Assembly: GCA_028532985.1 (NCBI GenBank)
Contig: JANCIK010000009.1
Location: 744,001 to 808,000 of the forward strand
DNA length: 64,000 bases
Source: Stropharia rugosoannulata
Taxonomy: Eukaryota > Basidiomycota > Agaricomycetes > Agaricales > Strophariaceae
Direction: 5' to 3'
Each line of letters starts with the position of its first letter. Within the stretch, counting starts at the first letter, position 1. Shown in pieces: positions 13,630 through 24,519 of the stretch. A program made the translations under genes and the position numbers. The notes beneath the pieces are model-generated. The model saw only the letters and a program-made list of their open reading frames with translations, did no database searches and was not told the DNA's origin.

Positions 13630-14066
13630 CCCTGTCAGATGACTCAGATCCACGTTTATGTGATACTCTATATATCTCCCATCGTGCACCCACTACTGGC
13701 GCTGATCCATTTTCTGGTCACCAACGAGGATGTTGATGTTTGGAATTGATCGATGATCGATGATCACCGAAGGCAGTGTACACCTAAGTACTTATGTAGT
13801 ATGTCCTTGATGTCACGCACAAAAACTTCTACTCCACGAAACTCTGTATATTAATTTGATGACTTTCAAGTTTCGAAGCAGGATACGAAACTCAAGGGGT
13901 CGTCCTGTGTAACAAGCCGTTTTACTCCACAGACATAGCTTACAATTAGTTACAATTCCATCTAATTAACGCGTAAACCCTGTCACTGACCCACGTTTAT
14001 GTGATATGTACACACTACATATATACATATCTCCCATAGTACTACTGGCGCCGACCCATTTTTTTT
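13630..14066. repeat. Imperfect direct repeat pair between the DUF6533 copies
   Basis: About 13630-13706 and 13979-14066 share CCCTGTCA, CCACGTTTATGTGATA, ATATCTCCCAT and CTACTGGCGC followed by GACCCATTTT-like text. The second unit begins right where the repeated MDR 3' flank ends, which marks a rearrangement boundary. Confidence 0.6.
13722..13975. repeat. Copy of the MDR-C 3' flank, with no MDR gene attached
   Basis: This block matches 16546-16764 with indels. Shared text includes GATGTTGAT, CGAAGCAGGA, GAAACTCAAGGGGTC, CATCCTGTGTAACAA-like text and ACAGCTTACAAT-like text. Similarity stops at CCATCTAATTA, exactly where the stop codon of MDR-C begins in the other copy. It reads as the remains of a larger duplication. 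Confidence 0.7.
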
Positions 14067-14235
14067 GCATATGTAATTCGCATCGTTACATGTTCAATAG
14101 ACGTAACTCACCCGACTTGGACAGTCTATAGCATACTTAGTAGTAGTAAGCACACAGAATCAAAATGGGCGAAAAACTTCTCTGGTACTAATCATTACGT
14201 ATATGATACTGCTAGCGAGGTCGCAATACATGCTA

Positions 14236-16122
14236 CTATGTAGAAGGGTCCTGTCTTTTGTAAGAGCGAAATTGAATTGGGATGTCAACCACAGTTGTGG
14301 TAGTAAACCTGTGAGTTGAACGACCTGCTTGGCGTAAGTTTAGAATCATGTGTGCTCCCTATCCACCACGTCTTAAGTAATATCTTCCAGGTGCACGTTT
14401 TGTGACACTTACAGCAAATGAATACACCGCATTGACCCAGCTGTAAAATCTAGAATTAGGGACATGACCTTGTATTTTATGATATTCATACGCACTAAGT
14501 TGCCAGAATGTAGTACCGTGCGTTTGCTACCAAAGTCATAATCATACTGACGGATACAACAGCTAATGAGGGGAGTTTGGCAACCTTGCTGAGTTATTTT
14601 GTTGAGCAGCTACTTACATATCGTTCTGAAAGTCTAGTACGTCAGATGATCGAGCCTTATTAAGAAGGGTCTACCACTCACAAAGCATAGAAGAGAGCTC
14701 CATCCCTTATCAGGATAGTCATTATCCCAGGCCTCCCAGGATCATTGATTGGGTAAGAATCATCTTTTCTCCACCCAGAATATGTGCTCAGCTTCACAAG
14801 TGATGCCATAAAGTAAATTGCTAGAGAATAACAATTAAATATCAGATAGTTTACGTGACTAATAAAATCATACAATTTATGATAATGTTGGGAACCCTTG
14901 TAAATTGGGTCAGTCACCTTCCGGTATGTCGCTATGTATCTCACCATGCAAACAGTGTGCTTTCCCTGTTAATTGAACTTGTGACTATACAGCCCGGAAA
15001 CGTTAAACCGGGAACTGATAGAACAGATATATGTAGCCCTGCTACGACGGTGCTATAGATCTCTGCCTGTGAAAAACAGAGGGAGTCAGTCTTTCAACTT
15101 GTTTAGTAGCATTGTAAAGCAAACAGGCACTCACCACCAGCTCAACTTTAGGTAAAATCCCGTGTTAAATGGGGCATACATCAAGAAGTAGAAACTATAA
15201 TGAGACTTGCCAGAGGAGAGTACGACAAATACTGAGATAACTATACTTATTAATTAGTCCCTCTATTAAGATGGAGAGTTTTCAAGTCATACCCCGACGG
15301 TCTCCGTTGTAAAGAGCAAATGTTCTAAGACAAAATAACATGTTGACGATCGAAGCAGACATTGTATTTCCCCCACTAGCATTATTCAGTCAGGCTGCAA
15401 AATACACAATGTTTCCTTTGTACTTACACCATCATATACCAGGCAAACCCCCTGCATCTGTGATGAGATAAGACATCAGAAAGCATGGACACAGATGCTT
15501 TTAAAGAAGATAAATACTCCTGGAAAAACATACTAAGTACGGACTCAAGAGGAATTGAAATGTCCTAACCTGTGGCGAGGAAACTTGGCTCATGCTAACT
15601 GGAGTAATGAGAAAGACCTTTAAGTAATGTAGCTATAGGCGTTAGTAATTTGGAGCTCTTACAGTATGCCATAACACTGTTTATCAGCAAACGCACGTCA
15701 AACACGTGCACACAATCTCGACTTTAACACTCACAGCAGGTAGCACAAGTTGTAGTACCTTCCAAGGATATAAAGTACCTTCGGAAAAGACCACTTGGCT
15801 CTATGGCAATAGGCTCGATAATAATTCTAATAAACGTAAAGCATAACAGAGACTTACTTCCAGATGTATTCTACCTGTGATTATATGTTTCTTCACTCAG
15901 TTTGGATAGTAGAAAAGCGAGCGCGGTGCTCTAACCTCATCGAAAAATGTGTGGCAAATGTCGTACGCGAGGAAAGAAGTTGCAGCAACTAATACAGAAA
16001 GGTAAGTTGGGCGCTGTACACTTTCAATAAGAATCCATACCCAAAGAGTAGTTTTGCTTTTGGACTATGGACAAATAGCTAAAAAGAGCCTGCAGTTCAG
16101 AGGCCTCGTTTTGAGTTGACAT
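14236..16122 (-). CDS. DUF6533-type multi-pass membrane protein, copy 2
   Basis: Tandem paralogue of the gene at 11.4 kb. It starts at 16122 (MSTQNEASELQALFSYLSIV). Then come VAATSFLAYDICHTFFDE, VEYIWKAKWSFPKVLYILGR, a longer linker ending HHRCRGFAWYMMV, NMLFCLRTFALYNGDRR, AEIYSTVVAGLHISVLSVPG, MASLVKLSTYSGWRKDD, IMTILIRDGALFYAL and tail GAHMILNLRQAGRSTH. It lacks about seven residues before VAATSF compared with copy 1, and its tail stops about 15 residues earlier. The 11-nt microexon is conserved at 15135-15145. The intron before it (15146-15210) has a GC donor (GCAAGT) where copy 1 has GT. Function unknown; frame is kept throughout. Confidence 0.75.
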
Positions 16123-16545
16123 GTTCTGCGAAGGAAGCTTTGAAGGATAGGTCGATGCCTAAGACTAAAGAGACTAGTATGATATTTATCTACTTGACCT
16201 AATAGATTACTGAAAAGATCGATCATCAAGTAAACTAGACCACAATAAACGTATTTCTATCTGCCATAGCATTGCCATCACGGAGGGAGAGGCTCATCAG
16301 GGCTCATCGCATTTCAGCAGCATTGAAACTCTTAAAGAAGAAATAAAACACCATGATGATCTGATAAATGCCTCCCATCATCATTTAAAATGAATGGTTA
16401 ACATCAAGGACAAAATTACCGGTGCCGCTGACGCAGTACGGGGAAAATATGGGGTACATACTATGATTAGACCATGCTTGCAAGTGTTGAACGTTAGACG
16501 TGGAACGATACTTAAAATAAATACAAATAAAGTTCCTGCAGCGAA

Positions 16546-16764
16546 CGAGAATGTTGATATTTAAATTTGATGCATGATGATGATGACCCAAGGCAATGCG
16601 CATTGAAGTGTTTGATCCACATGCACGGTAACTTCTGGTCTCCGAGATGCTGCATATCAATGCGATGACTCTCGAAGCAGGAGCAGTGAGCTACGAAACT
16701 CAAGGGGTCATCCTGTGTAACAAACCGCTTCACTGCTCTATAGACACAGCTTACAATCCCATCT
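16546..16764. repeat. 3' flank of MDR-C, duplicated at 13722-13975
   Basis: Second member of the repeat described at 13722-13975. Here it ends directly at the MDR-C stop codon. The rest of 16123-16545 shares only a short promoter-proximal stretch (GCCATCACGGAG) with the region upstream of DUF6533 copy 1. Confidence 0.65.
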
Positions 16765-16766
16765 AA

Positions 16767-18326
16767 TTACTCGTTCCCAACGTGTACAACGACCTTGGCC
16801 TTGTTCTTGCCGCTCTGTACCGCGAGCATGGCGTCTGGGACTGACTTGAGACCTTCAAATACCTCTTCTCGATGCTTGATCTCTCCTGAGGCAACCTTGG
16901 GATGGATTTCTTGGATGAAAGACCCAATCCACTTCGGTAGGAGGTCCAACACCAAGAATCCGTAGATGGTGATGCACTTGGCAAAGACTTTGTCCATTTT
17001 CTTTAAGGATTTTTCTCTTCAGTATAATTGATGTAAGCGCGTTCGAAAAGGACGTACGTAAACTGGAGTACCCTTGGGGTCATTGTAGGACGAGATTGCA
17101 CCACAGGCCTGATCAAGAGACAGTGAGATGGACCTTCACTGTGTCGTGGAGAATAACACTCACAATAAAGCGGGCATACTTCTGCGCATTTTCAAGAGCG
17201 GCATCCAAAGTAGACCCTCCTACATTGTCCCAGTAACTAAAAAGCGTGAGTTGAAGATGAATTCGGATAGATAATAACGATGACTAACATATCGATTGGG
17301 CCTTCCTTTTTGAGCACTTCATTCGTATCTGACGTCTTGTAGTTGAATGCGACGTCTGCGCCACATTCCTTCATGAACTTGATCTTGTCATCCGACCCTG
17401 CGGACGCAATGACTTTGCAGCCGTCTGCTTTGGCAAGCTGGATAACCAATCTGCACTGAAATGAGATTATAAACAGTATCCCGTAATGGATATACGTACG
17501 AGCCAACTGAGCCTGTGATGTACGAGTCTTGGTAAGAAAACTTCAAGCAAAAACAACAGTCAAACATACTGGCACCCGAAGACACGAAAACAATATCTCC
17601 TTTCTTAGCTTTAGAGTACTCTCTCCAGGCAAAGTACGCCGTAAGTCCTGTTCAATAAATCAGTTTGAAATTGAACTTCTTTTAGTCTTGTTGAGGCACA
17701 CACCAGGAATACCGAGGATGCCAAGGAAGTCAGACCACTTCAGTCCATGAGGGTTCTCCAAGGCCTGTACCGGTGCACCTTCCAAGGCAGGCGTCATTAG
17801 AGTAGCATTATCAATCACGAAGTACTGTTTGTGCGCTATCGAGAGGTCAACCTATGAATCGTTGTCCTGAACGCACTTATTTGCTCACGAAAGATTCCAG
17901 AGACATGATCCCCCGGTTTGAACTTTGAATTGTCTGAACGGAGCACAAGGGCAACACCGGAGCTGACAATCCTGATCTCATCGCTGTCACGACCTTCATC
18001 GCTGCGAATGTACGCTGCAGTACTCACGGTTCACCTAGAGGGAATGCTGGGAGATACGAGGGTACATCTGCCGCACGCATGCGGCTTCTCATGTAGGGTT
18101 CAACAGAGATGTAGAGCGTTTTGACCAAGATACCGCCGTCGAGCTGAACACTGTCGAGATCGATGGTCTCAGTCTCATCGTAGACGAGGTGCTTTCCTGG
18201 TTCAGGGTATCCTAGAAATGACTCTGCTATTAGTAACGATTCTAAGCCTTCATATCAACACAGTTGCGAGCAAGCACCTTCTGGGATAGCCGTGAAGACG
18301 ACACGACCGTTACTGACAGGGGACAT
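16767..18326 (-). CDS. MDR-family NADP-dependent alkenal/leukotriene-type reductase, copy C
   Basis: Third and most diverged MDR paralogue, about 345 residues, all junctions in frame. Start MSPVSNGRVVFTAIPEGYPE, then VEPYMRSRMRAADVP, SGVALVLRSDN, DHVSGIFPHKQYFV, FLGILGIPG, VFVSSGASSVGSLVIQLAKA, VIASAGSDDKIKFMKECGAD, YWDNVGGSTLDAALENA, ACGAISSYND and C-terminal KNKAKVVVHVGNE. The nucleotide-binding loop is GASSVGS, so the first Gly of the Gly-x-x-Gly core kept in copies A and B (GAGPVGS) is a Ser here; cofactor binding may differ. Microexon of 13 nt at 17500-17512. A TATA-like box is 77 nt upstream. Confidence 0.9.
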
Positions 18327-18402
18327 CGTACTAATGAGTTATTTCAGGTAACTTGTGAACGTTGGAAGATTATCGTCTTAGGAGTTGCTTAGGAGCCAAG
18401 TA

Positions 18403-18408
18403 TTTATA
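18403..18408 (-). promoter_or_regulatory. TATA-like box upstream of MDR-C
   Basis: Reads TATAAA (in ACTATAAATAC) on the minus strand, 77 nt before the start codon. The remaining 18409-19009 holds a promoter region shared with the divergent SDR gene and no other gene I can see. Confidence 0.45.
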
Positions 18409-19009
18409 GTCCCTCATACAGTCGGCTGCTTTCCATTGGCTGTATTTGGAGTATGTATATGGGCTGGACGGCACACAAATCGCTTTCGTCATGAATCATC
18501 GTGGGCTAGCCGCTGTTGAGCCGCTGCTCGCCGTGTGGCGTGGAATTTTCCCGAATACCTGCAATCTAGCCCATATTTAGCATATTTTTGTATATTTCAA
18601 ATATGTTTGACCCAAATTTGACCTGGTGAAGCAATTATTGTCTTGATTCACACTACATTTGGTTACCAAAATTAACGCGCATTCACTTTGCATTCACTAC
18701 GTTATACTCGACCCAGTTTCAACCCAGTCTCTGGATAGTAAGTTCTTTCAAGAACTAACGACCTCTGGCTCTCGAGGCTAATAAATATCACTACGTGTGT
18801 TTCGTACAAGTTTGACAGAGAATAAGCAGAGAACTTACATATGCTATCGGCCTTTCTAATTATGGTAACCCCGAAGCCTTTTCGCTTATAAACAAGCCAC
18901 AACGCAAATAGAACTAAAAGACATGACTACATAGAATCAAATCAAAATCAACACTTCGTTAAGATAAATATGGTTGAGCAATGCGCTGTGGGAACAACTC
19001 GCAGCGACC

Positions 19010-20308
19010 ATGTTCTCATTCTCTCCATCTTTTGACCCTACGGAGGATCTCAAGGACCTGTCTGGGTGTGTCGTGGTTGTAACTGGTGCGAAGTGAGTTA
19101 GCAAATAGTTAGTAGCTGTCCTTGGTTTCTGTTTAACTTACGAATCATTCATGGTCGGGAGTCAAGGACTTGGTTACTCCACCGTTAAGCACCTCGCTCG
19201 CAAGGGGGCAAAAGTTTACCTTGGATCCCGGTCCGAGGAGAGAGGGAAAGCTGCGGTTGTCAAACTCCACGAAGAAGGAATACGTTCAGGCGAGGTGGTG
19301 TACTTTGCCTGCGACTTTGCGACTCCGCAGCTTGCAAAAGATGCAGCGGAACGTATCCTCAAAGCGGAGAGCAGATTGGATGTTCTAGGTAAACGCTACG
19401 TGGCTCTGTCATGTTGAGCGCTGAGCGGCAGGGGGGTTTACAGTCAATAATGCGGGCTGGTAAGTCATTGATAAGCTTCAGTTATAGCGCTCACTCTCAC
19501 TCATCTTAATGTGGCCCTAACAGTATCTTTGACTACGAGAGCAAACCAGCACAGGGCGGCATTACAGAGGTTATGATGGTGAAGTCAGTTCAAGTATTAA
19601 TTCAACGTCCCCCATGCTCAAAGCGTTCTCAGCCACTTTGGTACTTTCCAATTCACGACGACCTTATTACCTCTGTTGAAGCGGACAGCCGAGCTTCCGG
19701 AGAGTGATGTTCGCATAGTAACGGTAAGAGCTCTTCTCTAATATACGTCACGGCAGTTGTGCTTAATATTTATAGGTCTCATCAGAACAGCATCGTCGTG
19801 CCCTCACGGGAGAGCAGGGAAAAAATGCCTTCAAATCCTTCGATATCTGCAGAACTTTTTATTCAAGCACCATGGCTCCCACCTTGTCTCGATACGGCAA
19901 GCCTTCCTATATTTATCACAGCCTTATCAGTTTACTGAACTTGGTTTAGCTGTCTCTAAGCTGGCCAACGTTCTGTTCTCCAACTCTCTCCACCGTCAGC
20001 TATCCGGCTCGACACGCATTATATGCCTGACTATACACCCCGGGGTCGTGAACACGACGTTCACGGACAATCTTCCATTTGCGGGAGTCTTCCGTTTCTT
20101 GTGCAACATCCTGTTCCAAGGTCCTGATACTGGGGCGTACACTTCGTGCTGGGCTGCGGCATCCCCACTCGTACGTGCAGATCCGGAACGGTACGGGGGA
20201 GCATATATTGCTCCTGTGTGTCGCGTAGTGGAGCCTGCGCCAAATGCGAAGAACGAGCAGATGCAAGATGATTTGTGGGAAATGACAGTGCGCTACCTCC
20301 AGGGATGA
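19010..20308 (+). CDS. Short-chain dehydrogenase/reductase, retinol-dehydrogenase-like
   Basis: Classical SDR of the RDH/WWOX-like type, an NAD(P)-dependent oxidoreductase acting on a small carbonyl or alcohol. Seven exons (19010-19092, 19162-19388, 19444-19459, 19524-19583, 19633-19723, 19776-19896, 19950-20308) sum to 957 nt, 318 residues. Motifs: cofactor loop TGANQGLG near residue 25, VNNAG, NHFGTFQFTTTLLPLLK, RIVTVSSEQH with the catalytic Ser region, and the active-site Tyr-x-x-x-Lys as RYAVSKLAN, followed by HPGVVNTTFTDN. The NNAG motif lies in a 16-nt microexon. The last intron (19897-19949) has a GC donor and splits the active-site motif; without its removal the catalytic Lys is lost. 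It is divergent from MDR-C. Confidence 0.92.
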
Positions 20309-20514
20309 ATCCACCCAAGTGGACTCGCAGTATGGATCTCTCATTTTTTGCCTTAACCCTCTTAGTATCTAATATCATCTGTATCGTGAAGAAAAGAAAA
20401 CGTGAAGTGGCGTGACATATAAAGTGCCAATATACAATTGTCGTCGTTCGTAATTCATAATTTGTACTGCCCGACTCCAATAACCAGATCCAACCTCAGC
20501 TGCACCTCACCTCT

Positions 20515-23105
20515 TCAAACTTTCTCCATGCTATGGTTTTTCTCGTCAGCATCGCTTGCACTATCGCGTTGCTCCCTGGGTACAGGCTCTTCGTCATCGA
20601 GGATGACCTCGTCGTCTGCCGCACCTTCCTGGAACGCGATCTTGTTCTTCTCGAAGTGCGCACCGTGGTTCCTAGGGCGGTATTTTTAGTTGTCGTGCCT
20701 CTGAATCACGGAAGAGCACTTACTCCGGACCGACGATGGTGACAATGAGCACGAAGATTGAGACTACGCCGATAAGAATGCCTTGCACCTGTTTCTGGTG
20801 TCAGCATGATGTACACCTGGTCAAGCAGCAATCTGGATACCTTTGCATAGTTGGGGACGATCGTGGGCTTTCCTTTGACTATGATAGTCGTCTTGAGGTT
20901 GTCACCACCCGCTGCACAGATTCCATTAGCCGCCAGTCATGCTTCACGCCCGGGAGTCAACGTACTCGCTTCAATCTGAGCCGAGGCGGAGGAGACCATC
21001 TATTTTTTGTCCGGGTCAATGCATTACTCTCTGGAGAAGCTGTCCTGGTTGGACGTACATTTCCGACTTGATAGGCCACGCCAGGGAACGTCGCTCGGAA
21101 GGCAGGGGGCGATATCTCAGCGAGGAAAATGGGGATCTGTTTGTCGGTAATTAGAGAAGGGCGCATTGATTAGCCTTTGCAAGTTCTGCCGATACAGGAA
21201 TGGAATGGACGTACGACACCCCATGCTCCCTGGACTCCGAATTGAATACAGAAAGCACCCGCGGCAAGCGCGCTGAACGACGATGGCAGGATCCACAAGG
21301 GGATGAAGGCTGCGCGACGGGGGCGGGTCAGTATATTATCATGGGTGCGCGCTGCGGGTCACGCGCGCGTTGGGTGACGTACCTCCAATCAGCAGAACGT
21401 GTATTCTGAGAGGGAATGGGAATGAAGAGCAATGTCAGTTATCGTTCATGACAGAGGTGAGGGGAAGGCTGCCAGGTTAAGCAACGACCGTGGCAGTGGG
21501 GAAAGGGGCCCCATAGAGTGGGAATGGATGGCCGATAAATGGAAGGCAGGTGTGTGAACTCAGTCGAATAGAAATGAAGGACTTACACAATTGTCAGCCT
21601 GCGACCAAGGTATTGACTGGCCCATCCAGCGAAGATTCCTCCTCTGAATTATGTATCGGTAAGTTCGGCTACGCAGACTCAGCGTCGCGATACTCACGCA
21701 ACAGCACCCTAAGCGATCATTGCGTGAGCATTAGTACAGGAGTTGAGATCAGAAAGAACCTACGCAGTTCCCAATAATGGTGGCTACAGTGGCGTTGTGA
21801 GATGAGAAATTCTTGGACGCGGTAAGGTACGTGGGATAGAGATCCTGGCAATGATCGTTGGTTAATTATATTTAGGCAGTGGGGAGGATCCGTCCGCAAA
21901 AATATCTGCGGACGGCGGGAGAGAAGAATTAATGCGTACCTGAGACCCATGGGACAAGAAGTTAAAGCCTAATCAAGGGTATCAAATTAGCAAGCTGATA
22001 TGTCATGGATACAGTAAACCCAGGCAAAGCTTTTTGACCCTTATAACAGGCAATAGATGCCCATAGGTTCAAAGGAGTCAAGGCCACCTGACGGTATGCA
22101 AACATACACGCAAGACTTGAACGCACCCGTCATTAAGAGAACCGCGTAGATACAGAGGGCCCAATGCTTCTTCAACATCGCCTTTGTTTCTTTTACGAAT
22201 ACTTTGGTCTTGTTAACAGGAGGACCTTCTCTCGCTGCTTCTTCTGCCTTCGCCTTCAAGAATACCTCGCTCTCCGGAAGTAGGAGACGAATGAATGCAG
22301 CGAAAAGAGAAATACCCGAAGCAGTCCAGAACAGAGAGCGCCAGGAGACGGAGACTTCGGGGACCAGCGTTAAGTCGACGACAGCAGCAAGAAGGTAGCC
22401 CACCGCGTATCCTTCTTGGAGGAATCCACTTGCGATACCGCGCACCTCAACTGGCAAGTTCTCGAGAGCCGTCGCCGCTGCAAGACCCCATATGCCGCCC
22501 ATACCAACTCCAAAGAGCGAACGGAGCGCTAAAAATTGGCGGAATGTCTGGACAAAGCCGGCACCGAGCTCAAGAATGGCAACGAGGACGAGATTCCAGA
22601 TGAGAGGCCACTTTCTGCCGTAGCGGTCAGACAGTATGCCGAAAATGACCTGGGAAGTGTTTAGTATTAAGTGGTGGGAGGAAATACACGTATAAGTACT
22701 TACAGCGCCCACTGAGCGGAACAGGAGCGTCAATGTAATCGCCGTGGTCTGTGAATGGGTGTTCAGTACTTCAGTATACTTGACACCACAAATCCGCCCA
22801 GGACACTGACGATGACATGAGCCGGTCTGTCGAACTGTTTCTCCAGATTGGTCACGCTCAGAGAGACCGAAAAGAAGTCAATGGCATCGCAAGTCCACGC
22901 CAACCAGCTATAAACAAGTATACAGGGCGAACATGCAATTAAAACCCGTGAACGATGCGACAACGACCAGGCAAAGTAACACTCACCCTGAGAAGAGTAG
23001 TGCCCATTGAACGAGGGTTATTTCTTGCAACGCCGTCCAAAGAGGCCGAGCGTGCTGGCGCCTCTCCCGCCTGGGCACAAGGTTGCGAAGGAATTTTGGG
23101 GCCAT
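20515..23105 (-). CDS. JEN1: JEN-type monocarboxylate/proton symporter (MFS), copy 1
   Basis: Major facilitator of the Jen1/SHS lactate transporter type: proton-coupled uptake of short monocarboxylates (lactate, pyruvate, acetate) or related acids at the plasma membrane. About 520 residues over many exons, with 12 predicted helices. Visible: MAPKFLRNLVPR start, TLVQWALLFSGWLAWTCDAI, DFFSVSLSVTNL, LLFRSVGAVIFGILSDRYGR, the GVGMGGIWGLAAATALENLP block, SGFLQEGYAVGYLLAAVV, SLFWTASGISLFA and, assembled across three exons, NFLSHGSQDLYPTYL. This last matches the Jen family signature N-x-x-S/T-H-x-S/T-Q-D-x-x-x-T. After it come GAVAGGIFAGWASQYLGRR and an acidic C-terminal tail. An 11-nt microexon lies at 21698-21708. 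Confidence 0.9.
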
Positions 23106-24519
23106 GGTCTGCCAGCCGCGTCAAACGCAAAGAGCTGAATGTGGGGGATCACAAGGAGCTGAAGGTATCCGTATGCACAGCAGCTTATTCTTATACAATC
23201 CTAACTTTAGGATCAGATAAATACACACGTTCTATGGTCAATCTGTCAATGCTGTCAGATCCATTCTGGGTTATTCTCACTGATTCCCCAATTGGTACAT
23301 CCGTAAGACTCTTTTAGAGCAGCCAAGGGGAGCGTGTATAATGTCGCTCAGTGACCGGCGTTCTAGTACACCTGCACTGAAAGAAAAGGAACCGCAACCA
23401 GGGCGCGTTGAGTATAGATGAACTGTTCAATAAGTGTACTTTGGCTATTAAACCTCAGTAGCTCATTTCCTTTTGCCGACCTTTGAATGATGCAAATAAT
23501 TGAAATGATTAAAATACGGCAGGGCCACAGCTGGTCCGAAATAAGCGCCCATGCATGTGCAAGAACCGTGCTACGTAGTCGGTAGAACAGAAAGGAGATC
23601 AAAGAATATTTGAACGCTACCTTCGACACGGTCCTCTGAATCTGTCCTATCACCATGCTGCTGCCAAGTAGCTTATAGCCGCACTCTACGACTTTGTGCG
23701 CTTGAACGTTCTCGTGATCAGGGTATGATATGATCTCGTCATTTCTCTTCATGAAGTGACGGACTGCAAACTGTAGTATTCACAAAAATAGTCAGGAACA
23801 CAGCAATTACCAATACGGAGCTTTACTGTCAAGCTCCGGATGCTCCGTGATGTCCTCTACGTATGTAGAATACTTAACCTACTGTGTAATTTTCTCAGTT
23901 CAAGACAGATGTCGATAAACGAGCGGTGGTTATTCCTGTTTCTATTTATAGGTCACCATCAGGCTGGGTATTTTAAACATGTTTGCCGATAGAAGAATAA
24001 CATGCTGTAAAGAAGCCTGCTATTCAAAACGACATTAATCACATACCATGCCTCATTCCCTGCCTCACCCAAGTCGAGCAGATGTTCTCCACATTCATGG
24101 AAATGTCCCATCAATATGATCTTACTACAAAGGAGGAAACATAACGTTTTTAGTGGCACAGTCACTATAGGAGCTAGCTACTATATCAAGGTTGACCAGA
24201 CGAGCTAGGACGCTTCTCGGTATGTCCACTGATAGATAGACTATCAACGATTTGATAACGTTCTTATTGAAACCTTGGGATCAGATGACAGCTTTTCCCT
24301 CATTGCTTCATGTGAGAGGATTTCGCTATAAGATGTCCAGAACAGCTATGATCGTAATAATGCTACTGCAGTACCAACGTCGGACAGCACCACTGAGAGT
24401 TAAGACGAAGTATGTTTTCTGTCAAAAATCGAAACATATCATATCATATACTAATACAAATTACAATCGTCATACATAAGAGAATTCTCAATAATTCATT
24501 GATTGGAATGCGGTATTCT
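23106..24519. other. Intergenic between JEN copies
   Basis: 1.4 kb containing a 129-codon frame at 23363-23752 (-) and a 68-codon frame at 23959-24165 (-). Neither matches a family I know, and neither has a paired copy upstream of JEN copy 2, so I leave them uncalled. Confidence 0.45.

Noticed and set aside
14236..16122. DUF6533 copy 2 as a pseudogene
   Set aside because: Two junctions first seemed to break frame, but an alternative acceptor (GTATTAG) and reading through 15417-15500 without an extra intron restore an open protein.
23363..23752. 129-codon frame (-) between the JEN genes
   Set aside because: No recognisable family and no matching sequence near the other JEN copy.
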